NCBI GenBank assembly: GCA_034359265.1
Contig: CP136890.1
Location: forward strand, 87,879,501 to 87,943,500
Length of the DNA: 64,000 nucleotides
Reading direction: 5' to 3'
Source: Canna indica
Taxonomy: Eukaryota; Streptophyta; Magnoliopsida; Zingiberales; Cannaceae
Part shown: positions 33,871 to 44,656 of the stretch, in pieces
How the letters are laid out: every line of letters starts with the position of its first letter
How positions within the stretch are numbered: position 1 is the first letter of the stretch
Made by a program: the position numbers and the translations under genes
The notes under the pieces: model-generated
What the model was told of the DNA's origin: nothing
The model's database searches: none
The model's input: only the letters and a program-made list of their open reading frames with translations

Positions 33871-35845
33871 AAATCAAGGTTAGGGTTTTGTTTCCATGGG
33901 CATTCCCATCTTTTCTCTCGGTGTCCTCCGTCCTCTCAAATGTGTCTCTAGAACTTATAATTAATCAATAATATCTTTCATGTTTGTAATAATTAAACTA
34001 ACTCTATACATTAATTAGAATTATCCATCAATTAATTAAGATTTTAATTAGGATCAATTCAAAAAATAAATAGATTAATTTAAAAGTTGACTTTTAAATT
34101 AAGATTACTTCAATATTTGTTTAAGTTCTCAATTTTTATTCTATTTTTATTTATTTTCCACGCAACGCGCGCTGGTGTTATACTAGTTGAAATAAATTTG
34201 AAGCCACTAATTTAGATTTGATTAATTGAGCTTAGCTTGGAGGCCAATTAAGGAAGTAGAGGTGGCAACGGGCTGGCCAGCCCATGGGCGGCATGGGCCC
34301 GGCCCGGCACGGCTGTGCCCAGAAGACGGGCCGGGCTCGCCTTCTGGCCACGTGGGCCGTGCTAGGCATGACTCGCAGTCGGACTGTGCTCAGCACGGCC
34401 CGCGCACCGTGCTTGCCCGAGCGCGGCACGCTGGCCAACAACGGCTCGCGTGCCTGTGCTTTGGGCGAGCACGAGAGGCCTGGCGCACGCCAGACCAGGG
34501 TCTGGCGCGCGCCAGGCCTAGGTCGGCCCGAGCCAAGTCTGGCTCGGGCTGATGAATATATTATATAAAATAATAATAATTAAATTTTCCTTTAAATACC
34601 CCCTCCTTCATTTCTTCTATCTTCATCTTCAACTCTTTCTCTCAATCCTCAACTCTCAACTCTTAATTCTCAACTCTCAACTCTCTTACTCCCAGCAATC
34701 TAAGTTCATTTATAATCATTCTCAACAATATTTTAAACTCATCAAGAAGACAAAGATTCAAGATTGTTGTTAATTTTTTTTAATCTCTTTAATTTGTTTC
34801 ATTGATTAGTATAATATTTATACTTTTATATTTTTAATTTTTACTAATGGCGGATGGAGATTTTTCAGGTTATAATCCACAAGCTGAATCAAATATGTTA
34901 GAAGAAATATCTCCTGCTACTCCTACCACTCCTACCACTCAACAAAATCAAAACATAGAGATAAGTCCCATCTATTAATTTATGTCTATCAGGTAAAAAA
35001 AAGTATGGTTTGAGAATATTTTGAGAAAATTATTGAACTTGATGACACCGTACCAACAACCCGGTGCAAAAAATGTCAAAAAATTCTTTTAGCTTCAACA
35101 ACTGGATGAACTGGTCATTTATTATGTCATGCAAAGGGTCATGACACTAAGGTTGCACAAGCTCAATAAATTTTTAATTTATTTTCTTCTGGTTTAACAG
35201 TTTTTTCGTATGATTATGATTTTCAACGTCGAGAACTTGCAAAATTAATTGTTCAAAGTAAATATCCTTTTAGTTTTGTTGATCAACCAAGATTTTCTAG
35301 TTGGATTCAAAATACTTTACAACCAAAATATAAAAAAAATTACTCGAAATACAATAAAAAGTGATGCTTTAAAATTATTTTTTATATATAGAGAAAATAT
35401 AATGACTAGTTTTCAAAATAATAAATCAAAAATTTCTTTAACATATGATGTTTGGTCTAGTCATTGTACTATTAATTCTTACATTTGTGTTACTGCACAT
35501 TGGATTGATGAAAATTTTATTTTATAAAAAAGAATAATTAGTTTTAAAGTGTTTGAATATCCACATACTTCTGTTGTCATTTTTTTTGCTATTAGATTTG
35601 TAACATCTTTCTATAATATAAATGATAAAAAAATTTCGATTAGTTTTGATAATGCTAGTAATAATGATGCTGTTATTCCTCCCCTTATACAGTTATTTAA
35701 ATCAGTATTAGATGGTGAATTATTTCATGTTCGTTGTGTTTGTCATGTTCTTAATTTATGTGTACAAGATGATTTAAAACAAGTAAATATACATGTAGAA
35801 AAAATAAGAGATGTTATTAGATATATGCGTTCTTCAAAAGCAAGA

Positions 35846-38278
35846 TGTAATACCTGCTAAATTATTTTGTGTATACTTATTTCAGCGGGTTGCGTGTGAC
35901 GCGAGATGGCGCGCGCGGGTTTGAGCATTGATGCTTAGCTTAAGGTGAGACCCGATTACTCTAGAAATTTTCTTAATTAAAATATAAGAGGTAAAATATT
36001 TTATGTGTCACGTAGTTAAAGAGGACTTCGAGGGGAATCCATCGGTTCAACCGGATCCGAATTCGGACTTAGTTCGGGTGACATAGAGAATGTTTAGTGA
36101 ATCACTTAAGTTAGGGGCAGATTTGTAATTTCAGCCCAAGTTATTGGAAAAAAAAGAATAAAATCCCTGTCACCTAGGGGGGCGTATGGCACTGTAGCCG
36201 CATGCAACCCGAGGCGCTTGGGAGAGAAGGGGCAGCGACCAAGGTTTTGAGCGGGGTGTCCGATCCGGCCGAAAACTCGCGAATCGTCGGCGTCGAGCAT
36301 CAATAGGCCTTCCCTACTCCTTGTCTTCTCCGATTTCTTTCCGGTGAGTGGTTCTTGCACCTCTTGTTTTGGATTCTTCCATTCCTCTGGTAGCCGCCCA
36401 TTGTCTCTCGAAAACTTGGGAATTTTGGATCAATTTCCTAATTGATTTAGATGAATGATCTGTCATGTAATTGTAATCCTCCCTGGTTTTGATAATAGCA
36501 AGTTTGGCTATGGAATTGGGAACCCTAGATTTAGGAATTCCTCCTCTTCATTGACCGCACACCTCCAGGAAGCAACCTGAAATCTTTAGGTATTATATGA
36601 ATTATTTTCTTTAATTCGATGTGAGAGAATGAGTGCTTGATTGCTAAATTAAATACCAAACTAAGGTTACTAGGATTGGCCGCACATCTCTTCTCGTGAC
36701 CGCTTGCTTTGGGTGTATGAAATTTGAGAATTTGGATTTGCTTTCTTATTGTGATTGGCTGAAAGTTATAGTTGCTAAAATTAAGTTTGGCTAAAATTAT
36801 AGTTGCTGAAATTGTGATTTGCCGAATGTATATTTTGCTGAAATTATAGTTTGATGAAATTATATGCTATAAATTTTATAGTAATATTGTTGAAATCTTT
36901 TGTATTTGAGACTTAGATTTCATATAATGAAATGCTGAAATTTCATTTGGCATGGTGCTGAAATGATACACACAATAGAAGCTGAAATGTGTTGTGCTGA
37001 AAATTTAGTCAAATTTATGCTGATTTAATTTAGAAGTTTGATCAATCAATTTAAGGCGAAAGGTACTGGTGTAACCTATCGATTTGCATGTAAGATATGC
37101 TTTGGGAACATAGAAAGTACTTAAGTGACTTGAACAGTAACATGAGGGTAGGAAATGGAAAATTTCAGTAAGCTGAAATTTTCGTAGTGCATGTTAATCG
37201 GGTCGGGATGCGGTCTCGGTGTGACGTTCCTATTCCGTCATAAACAATTGGGGTTTTAGTTGATACTTGGGATATGTGAACCTTGGGTGTGTTGACACGA
37301 GGATGTGACCCTCGGGTAGTGGTCCGGGGCATATTAGGCCGAGTGGTGCGTTCCACGCACGAGATACATGGGGCCGGTGGGCCGAGTAGTGTGCGTAGCG
37401 CACGTGATGACTATGGGCCGCATGCAGGCCGAGTGGTACGCACAGCGTACGAGCGATCATGGGTCGGAGGGCCTTCCCGACCGAGCGGGTGCTGGATCTA
37501 GAGGGCCTTCCTAGTGAACCCGAGCAGAAAAATAGTTGGGTACTGGTTCTAGAGGGCCTTCCTAGACCAGTGACCCGAGTAGAGATACAGTAGGTACTGG
37601 TGCTAGAGGGCCTTCCTAGACTAGTGACCTGAGTAGAGATACAATGGTACTGGTTCTAGAGGGCCTTCCTAGACCAGTGTACCCGAGGGGGAGAGGCAGT
37701 TGGACACTGAGTCTAGCGGGCCTTCCTAGATCAGTGAAACTAAGAAAAGTAACTAATTGGGATCCAAAACTTAGAAAGTGCTTCCCGTAGAGTCGGATGG
37801 AATTGTTTTCCTTACATGTATAACTTGATATATTGTATGCACTGCCATTATTGAACTCCATTTCCTAAGGATTGGGAGACCATTCACTGAGTTTTATACT
37901 CACTTTTACTCACATGTTTGTTTTGCAGAGCGTGACCCTGAGGTATGGCGCAGCTGATGAGGACGGACTCCGGTAGCGATCTCGTGAGCTGGTTGGCGTA
38001 GTCGAGTCTAGTTGAGTCGAGTCCTGTTTGCTAACTAAGACATTATAGTCTTTAGAGTGTCATGGAGTTGTTTAAACTTTTTGTTGAATCATTTTTATGA
38101 GATATCTGGTATGTGAATTGTGTCTTTATCACTGATGTTGCTATTGATTATTTCCTAGTTATGTTATAGACACCTGGTTTTCAAGTTGTACCTATTTAAA
38201 TGTTTGTATAATGGGTTAGGCTTCGGGGTGCTTGACTGCACTCTGGCCGGTCACGTGACTAAATTTTGGGGCGTGACA
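35846..38278 (+). mobile_element. Solo LTR of a Ty3/Gypsy (Tekay-like) element, TSD CAAGA
   Basis: Perfect 5-bp TSD CAAGA (35841-35845, 38279-38283). It starts TGTAATACC and ends GGGGCGTGACA, the same end as the Tekay LTR at 20575. It is 2.43 kb with no internal region, so it is the product of LTR-LTR recombination. It holds a tandem hairpin array (37346-37735) and a TTTGTTTTGCAG tract at 37917-37928. Confidence 0.9.
37346..37735 (+). repeat. Tandem hairpin array in the solo Gypsy LTR
   Basis: At least eight hairpins lie in series. Short ones: GTGCGT/ACGCAC (37346-37360), GTGCG/CGCAC (37391-37403), GTACGC/GCGTAC (37436-37450) and GGTCGG/CCGACC (37462-37482). Longer ones share the loop AGGGCCTTC: GGGTACTGG.../...CCAGTGACCC (37538-37576), AGGTACTGG.../...CTAGTGACCT (37592-37630), a third at 37646-37684, and ACTGA/TCAGT (37706-37735). 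Arms differ between units but stay complementary. Confidence 0.85.
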
Positions 38279-39811
38279 CAAGAACACAAAAATTTAAAAA
38301 ATTATGTCAATTTTTTAATAAATTATTAAATTTTTTAATGATGATGTTATTACCAGATGGAATTCAACATATCATATGCTTATGTCTATTATAAGATATC
38401 AAGATATCCTTACAATGTTTTACAATCAAAATATGCATGATGATCCAATTAATAATAATGATTGGTTAGTTGCCGGGCATATTACTCAAATTTTAGAACT
38501 TTTTAATAAAGCTATCGAATAACTTTTCGGTATTTATTATCCTACACGTAATTTAACTCTTTCACATATAGTTCGTATTAGTGAAGTATTTTCTTCATAT
38601 AGACATCATCCTTTATTTGCACAAATTATTTCTTTAATTGAATCTAAATTTAAAAAGTATTGGTCAGATATACCTACTTTATTTTGTTTAGCAATATGTT
38701 TAGATCCTAGAATAAAAATTGATGATTTAAATATGTTGTTAGATGATTATTATAACAATATAGAATTAGATTGAAGAAAAAAAAATAAACTTTCGAATTT
38801 ATTGAATTCTATGTTTGTATTTTACGCTTCAAAATTTGACGATACAATTACAAATAAGACAACATCTTCTTCTTCTAGATTAAGAGATGATTGTGAAAAT
38901 AATATTAATTCTCAACTTGGTCGTAGAATAAAAAAACTAAATCTACTAATTTTAATGAATTACTTTTTTTCTAGATCATAATCATTCTGAAGAAATAGAT
39001 GATAATGAAATTTCAGCATGGTGGAAAAAATAAGAAAATACGTATCCTATTATTTTCATCATGACACATAATATACTAACTGTTCATGTCTCTACAGTAG
39101 CTTCCGAGTCTTGTTTTAGTGCAGGAAATAAAATTCTCGACGAAAAAAGGAGCCGAATGAGTGAAGAAACGGTTGAAATATGCATTTGCTTAAAAGACTG
39201 ATTGTATGCTGAAGATAAATTACAAAATAAGGGAGGACACAATACTTCATCATCGGGAGAGGAGGAAGCTCAAACAAGCGAAGCTGGTGCTGCTGTTCCA
39301 AGTACAAGTTAAATCACCGAAACTACAGGTGATTAAAAATGTAAAAAGAACTACGTAGACCTGATCATTATATAGTTAATCATTGGGGAGTACAAGTTTA
39401 GCTATAGACGGTACGTAGACAACCTTTTAAGGTGTGATCTATTATAATATTAAAAAAAAATATTTTATCATTGGATGGATATTTTTGTATTAAAGATAAA
39501 TAAAAATTTAATTATAATTTAATTTTTTTAATTTTTTTTTTATCAATTTATACTGCGTTATACTGTTACATATAAAAAATGTGTTAAAAAATATAAAATA
39601 AAGTTTAGTACAATGATTAAGCTATCTCAAATAAAATTAGAGGTCCAAGTTCAAAACTCACCCGTAATCATTAATTTTTAAAATTAAATTTTAAACATTT
39701 AAAAATTTAAAAATTTAAATTTAAAAAATTAAATTAAAAATAAATAAATTAAATAATTAATTTTTGGGTCGTCCGAGCTCGGTCCGGTCCATTGCCACCT
39801 CTACACTAGGA

Positions 39812-40189
39812 AGAGGTCCACTTTTTAATTATATATAGTAGTCCATAAAGGCAATAATTCCAACACAGCATTTCGTACGTTGTTTTGATGTAATATAATT
39901 AAATTTTTAATATCGTCATATAATTAAAATATTAAATATCGATCAATCATGGAGCTGCCGCACTTGTTTACAATGTTATAAAAGACTCATGCTTCACGAG
40001 GGCATCTTTGAAATCTAAATATTTAATTTTGAGGTCCAAACAAAATGGGGTGATCCCTACACGAAGAGTTGTATTGGTCAGGTGTACTTGGACATCAACT
40101 ATGTTGCAATGTATAAGGAGAAAAAAAGAAGAAGCTAGGCTCAGCTTCTTTCTTTCTTTTTTTTCTTTTTTTTTATATATAAAAAATAC
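39812..40189. other. Intergenic sequence, nothing recognised
   Basis: AT-rich; a pyrimidine-rich run (about 40140-40170) abuts the LTR fragment. Confidence 0.5.
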
Positions 40190-40567
40190 AATATATAATC
40201 ATACTAGGAAGTTTTATACTCCCTCCTCAACCCTAGTCCTCCTAACTCTTATCAAATCAGCATCCGCCTAAAGCCATATCCAAATCCACTAACTCGATTA
40301 GACTTAATTAAACTTATTCTAATAAATCACAAACAATTAATTTAAATACATCCACATGAACGTAATTAACGATTGTGCACACACAATATCAAATTAAATA
40401 ATTTCAACAGCCCAATTCTAAAATTCATAAATTCATATTCTACTTACCCGAGCTCGCAAGCTCGCTCCGAACCATGAGTCAACTCGGCTCGACCACGAAC
40501 TAGTCCACTAGGCTGGCAAACACATATAAGAGGAAAAATAATAAATTTAAATATCTAGGATATTATA
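40190..40567 (-). repeat. 5' part of a Tekay-type LTR, minus strand
   Basis: Read on the minus strand from 40567 it begins TATAATATCCTAGATAT and continues GCGAGCTTGCGAGCTCGGG, matching the Tekay LTRs at 11388 and 17666. It runs to the TATAAAA box (40212-40218). The rest of the LTR is missing. It abuts the LINE at 40571, within what would be the LINE's RT domain. Confidence 0.75.
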
Positions 40568-40570
40568 AGG

Positions 40571-41280
40571 ATTTTATTCCAGTTAGAGGGAAAGAAGTTG
40601 GTAGAGTGGAAATGGTTTAAACATCGAATGAAGTCCTCAGATATGATGTGCCAATAGTGCTTAAAAAATTCAGCGATGAAGCCATCATACCCAGGGATTT
40701 TCCCATTGCCAAGGGACTTAATGGTGTCCCAAATTTCAGTGCTTGAAAAGGGGGCAACTAGAAAAAAAACTAAATTTTGATTAACATGCTTAAAGATAGA
40801 CTAAGAAGTGTCAGGGGAGGAGGAGAGTTGAGTATAAAACTTAGAAAATTCAGAAAGAATATCTTTATCATTTGTGACAATTTCATGTTGGTCATTTAAT
40901 AAAGAAAATATAAAATTTATTCTTCTACGTTTAGTGACAATTCTATGATAATAAACTGTATTATTATCATAATCTTTAATCTAAGAAATTTTGGACTTAG
41001 ACCATCATTTATTGCAGATTTATTTTTGAATAACAATACTCTTATTGTAGAGACATCTAAGCTTAATATCCAAGTCAGAAGGGGCGGGAGGGAGACCTTC
41101 AAGAGCTTCTAAAGAATGGATATCATTAAAGGTATTTTCAAGATTTCTTTCTAAATTTCTAAGAGTGTTTTTATAATTTTATTCCAATGACTAAGAGCAT
41201 CCCTAGTATTAGAAAGCTCATGAGAAAAGACATGATTATTAGAGTTACCAGAGAAATTTCATGCTTCGTCAACAACATTA
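40571..41280 (-). pseudogene. LINE region between endonuclease and RT, degenerate
   Basis: After PIF copy 2 the minus strand continues with ALSHWNKIIKTLLE-type wording, a helical spacer, then the RT entry region (WDTIKSLGNGKIPGYDGF-like phrases in broken frames, and FFPSNWNKI). It is cut at 40571 by the Tekay LTR fragment. Confidence 0.6.
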
Positions 41281-42110
41281 GGTGCTGTTTGGTTAGCGAA
41301 AATTATTTTCTGGTTTGGTTTCAGTGAAACTGAAAACTTGGTTTCGAAAACTTGGTTTTGGTTTCTAGTTTTCAGTTTTCTGAAAATGCGTTTGGTTAAT
41401 AAAAACAACATCAGTTTTAGTTAGTTGAAACCAATAAATATTTATTTGATTATAAAAAATAATATTAATTTTCCTTGAACATTTTTAGAAGTAGTTAAAT
41501 GTTTAGTTAGTTTACAAAATTAAATATTTGTTAATATGGTTACAAAATATTTAAATGATTTAATTAATTAAGTTATTGATAATTTAAGATTTTTTTGTTC
41601 AATTAGATATAAAAATTAATTAATAGTTATTATAATTTTTTTTAAAAAAACAAGTCCAATGATCTAAAATTAGGTTTGATTAAATTATAAATAGACCAAC
41701 TTTAAGAAAATTGAGTTATTTAAAATTTGGATTTGAGTCAATTAGATATAAATTGGTTTAATTATTTTATAAATTTAAGATAAAAGTTTGAGTTAAAAAT
41801 GATGATTTTTATTTTTATTTTTAAAAATTCGATATAGTTTGATTTATTTTTAAATTAATTAATTTTATAAAAAAATATTTATAATTACAAAATTGTCACA
41901 GCATTTTGATAACGAAACCGACAGTCTCGAAACCACAGAAAACAACATTATGTTGTTTTCATTTTTATTAAGAAAACTGGTTTCGTTTTCATTCTGGTTT
42001 CGATTCAGTTTCACGAAAATATTAAACCAAACACGTTTTCGTAAGCAATTTTGGTTTCAGTGAAACTGAAACCATGAAAACAGACTTGATTTCGCTAACC
42101 AAACAGGCCC
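41281..42110 (-). mobile_element. PIF/Harbinger-type element, copy 2, TSD TTA
   Basis: The ends are GGTGCTGTTTGGTTAGCGAA and, from the right, GGGCCTGTTTGGTTAGCGAA, with TTA at 41278-41280 and 42111-42113. It is in the opposite orientation to copy 1 (its right end, read inward, matches copy 1's left end). 830 bp, no transposase. Confidence 0.85.
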
Positions 42111-42862
42111 TTAAAATTCTCACCACAATCAGTCCAGAAATTGTGGAACTTAAACAATTTACTTCTAACTTGTTTAGAGCTAGGAATACTAATGAGCATG
42201 AGTCTATGATCACAAGTAATACGATTTAAATACTTAACAGAAGTATGACCAAAATAGTGAAGCCATGCAGGATTAATAAAAGCACGATCTAATCTAACTA
42301 AATTTTTAGCCAAATTAGATTTGTTATTTATCCACGTATACTTATTTTCAAAAAAACCAAGATCAATAAAATCACAGTTATTAACAAAATCTCTAAAATC
42401 TTGAATAGACTTAGAAACTTTAAAATTTACACCACCATACTTATCCAAAGAATTTAATATACAATTAAAGTCACTGATGATAAGCCAAGGAAAAGAATTT
42501 AATTCTAAGTTCATAAAAGAATGCCATAGATTGCATCTAATACTTGGATCATTGTTAGCATAAATAGCAGATAAAAGAAAAGGTTCAGAGTCATCAATCT
42601 TAATAATCATATTTATAACTTGGGAGAAGAAAGAAATTACCTGAGATTTGATAGTATCAGAGTTCCAAGCAATAAGAATGCCACCTGAGGCACTCATGCT
42701 AGGAACAATTTCACCCAACCAAGATCTCCCAAAGAATCTAATAAGTCTTTTTGACTTGACCTCATCAAGATGAGTCTCTTGCAATATAATAATTTTTAAA
42801 TTAAGAAGCTTAATATGAACATTAATAAATTTCTTCACCGGCTTTCTCCGAGCACCTCTCAC
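42110..42862 (-). pseudogene. LINE AP-like endonuclease domain
   Basis: The longest open stretch of the LINE, about 250 residues. It has the endonuclease/exonuclease/phosphatase layout: IIILQETHLDE (metal-binding Glu), GGILIAWNS, FPWLIISDFNCILN (the usual G-D-F-N reads S-D-F-N), FFENKYTWINN, RLDRAFIN and ITCDHRLMLIS (the usual S-D-H reads C-D-H). This domain nicks the target DNA to prime reverse transcription. It stops where PIF copy 2 begins. Confidence 0.85.
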
Positions 42863-43433
42863 GTTCTAATTTTAGAATATTCATTTAATTGGATGAGAGC
42901 TAGGACTCTGACGGTCAGTAGGCAAAGGGTTGTAAGGAGTCATTTAGGACAGAGTATCAGATGAATCAGAAGCTCTGAGTCTCTTATTGCTTCTGGGTCT
43001 CTTATTAGGATTACCATTCATAGGAGAAGGTAACAATAGGAGAGGAGACTTAGGGGGAGCTTTAAGGGGTCTGGTATTTGATTTTTTGCTAGGAAACCTA
43101 GAGTTATGAGGAGAATTTTGAGGGTTTTTATTAACTACAACAGCTTTAAAAACCACAACCAGTTCATTTGCTAGGACACTGAAAGATTTAGAAGAGAGAG
43201 CTTTAACCAACACACCTGCATTTGATTTAGAATTTGGACTTGGCTTAGGAGGGTGGGTAGAACTAGAAGATAAGTAACTGGACATTGGATAAGAATGATG
43301 AACAAAAGGGGTTTTTTCTTAATGGAGATTGTAAAAATACTATTTGTTTTGGCCACTTAAACGCCTTTCTTTTTAGGGTTAGGGAAGAAAGAAACAGTAG
43401 CTTTTGGGTGAGGGCTAGGGGTTAAGTCCATTA

Positions 43434-44340
43434 GGCATGTTTGATTAGCGAAATCAAATTTATTTTTATTATTTTAATTTCATCGAAATCAAAATTACTT
43501 ACGAAAACGTATTTGATTTAGTATTTTCATGAAACTTAATCGATAACGAAATTAGTTTTTCTTAATAAAAATGAAAACACCAAAATGTTAATTAAAAATA
43601 AACTGTGGTTTCTAGACTGTCGATTTCGTTATCAAAATACAATGACAACTTTATAATTATAAATATTTTTTAATAAAATAAATAAATTAAAAATAAATCA
43701 AACTATAACTAATTTATAAAAATAAAAATAAAAATCATTATTTTCAACTCCAACTATTATCTTAAATTGATAAATTAATTAAACCAATTTATATCTAATT
43801 GACTCAAATCTAAATTTTAAAACAACTAAATTTTCTTAAAGTCAACTTATTTATAATTTAATCAAAACTAATTTTAGACTATTAGACTTATTTTTTTTAA
43901 AATTTTATAATATTTATTAATTAATTTTATATCTAATTGAACAATTTTTTTTTTTAAATCACCAATTACTTAATTAATCAAATCTTACAAATATTTTATA
44001 ATCGTATTAGCAAACATTTAATTTTATAAACTAACTACAAATACAATATGTGACTTTTTTCTACGACCATATTAAGTTCTATAAATTGTTTCATATGAAT
44101 TAATTACCATTTAATCAAAAATCAAATTACTACTAAAGTTGTTCAAGGAAAATTAATATTATTTTTTATAACTAAATAAATATTCACTGGTTTCAACCAA
44201 CTAAAACTGATGTTGTTTTAATTAACCAAACGCGTTTTCAAAAAACTGAAAAGTAGAAATCAAAATCAAATTTTCGAAACCAAGTTTTTAATTTCACTAA
44301 AACCAAATCAAAAAATAGTTTTCGCTAACTAAACAATATC
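43434..44340 (+). mobile_element. PIF/Harbinger-type element, copy 3
   Basis: It starts GGCATGTTTGATTAGCGAA and ends with TTCGCTAACTAAACAATATC, flanked by TTA (43431-43433) and TAA (44341-44343). 907 bp; about 80-100 bp longer than the others because of an extra stretch near 44030-44130. Its ends are more diverged than those of copies 1 and 2, suggesting it is the oldest. Confidence 0.8.
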
Positions 44341-44411
44341 TAATATTCTCAAGGTCTTTAGGCGATGGCTGCCCTGGGTCAGAGGGAACAGGGGATTGTC
44401 TAGAGCCCAAG

Positions 44412-44602
44412 CATGGCCATTTCTTGGAATAGAGGGATGGTGCACACTGCGAGGGTTTTGACGACAGTTCTTTTTTCTTTGAACTCAATCCAGGGGCCAC
44501 AGGGGATTGTCAGCATGGCCATTTCTTGGAATAGAGGGATGGTGCACACTGCGAGAGTTTTGACGATAGTTCCTTTTTCGTTGAACTCAATCCAGGGGCC
44601 AT
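44412..44602 (-). repeat. 102-bp tandem duplication in the LINE linker
   Basis: Two near-identical copies (from 44412 and 44514) of a segment that reads on the minus strand as PWIEFNEKGTIVKTLAVCTI and PWIEFKEKRTVVKTLAVCTI. The repeat is in frame, so it may be an old feature of the LINE ORF. Confidence 0.8.
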
Positions 44603-44656
44603 AGGCAAGCTCAGGAAGAGAAGCCAAAGAGGAATTAGGACTTAAAGACTTAGGGT

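Larger units (their letters stand above)
31328..34186 (+). mobile_element. Non-autonomous Helitron, 2.86 kb
   Basis: The 5' end TCTATATCTATATTC with TATATATACTTAAAAGTC just inside is typical of plant Helitrons. The 3' end is CTAG at 34183-34186, preceded 7 bases upstream by a short GC hairpin (34158-34175, CCACGC...GCGCTGG, one bulge). It sits exactly between host A (31327) and T (34187), as Helitrons do, with no TSD. No Rep/helicase coding sequence is present. The interior is AT-rich and full of degenerate repeats. Confidence 0.6.
34847..39312 (+). pseudogene. hAT transposase gene (BED/RNase H-like/dimerisation), broken
   Basis: The start ATG at 34847 gives MADGDFSGYNPQAESNMLEE. A decayed BED-finger region follows, with stops. 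The catalytic region is recognisable: first Asp in KISLTYDVWSS (near 35440), second in ISFDNASNNDAVI (near 35640), and the family signature VRCVCHVLNLCVQDD. After the inserted LTR it resumes at 38278 and runs through ICLDPRIKIDDLNMLLDDYY to the C-terminal dimerisation domain (VSTVASESCFSAGNKILDEK near 39090-39150, then RSRMSEETVEICICLKD) and a TAA at 39310-39312. It has frame changes and stops in addition to the LTR, so no active protein is made. Confidence 0.85.
34257..39803 (+). mobile_element. Formerly autonomous hAT transposon carrying a solo LTR
   Basis: The ends are TAGAGGTGGCAACGG and, from the right, TAGAGGTGGCAATGG. The subterminal regions are GC-rich (GGGCCCGGCCCGG and similar) in an AT-rich element. 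The flanks TAAGGAAG (34249-34256) and CTAGGAAG (39806-39813) resemble a TSD but with a 2-base offset. It encodes a hAT transposase (34847-39312), broken by an LTR at 35846-38278. The original element was about 3.1 kb. The hAT at 56990-62836 belongs to the same family. Confidence 0.85.

Noticed and set aside
34226..34568. Long overlapping GC-rich ORFs on both strands
   Set aside because: They fall in the GC-rich subterminal repeats of the hAT element; open on both strands because of composition; no domain.
36106..37501. ORFs of 63-84 aa inside the solo Gypsy LTR
   Set aside because: LTR non-coding sequence; the ORFs follow hairpin repeats on both strands.
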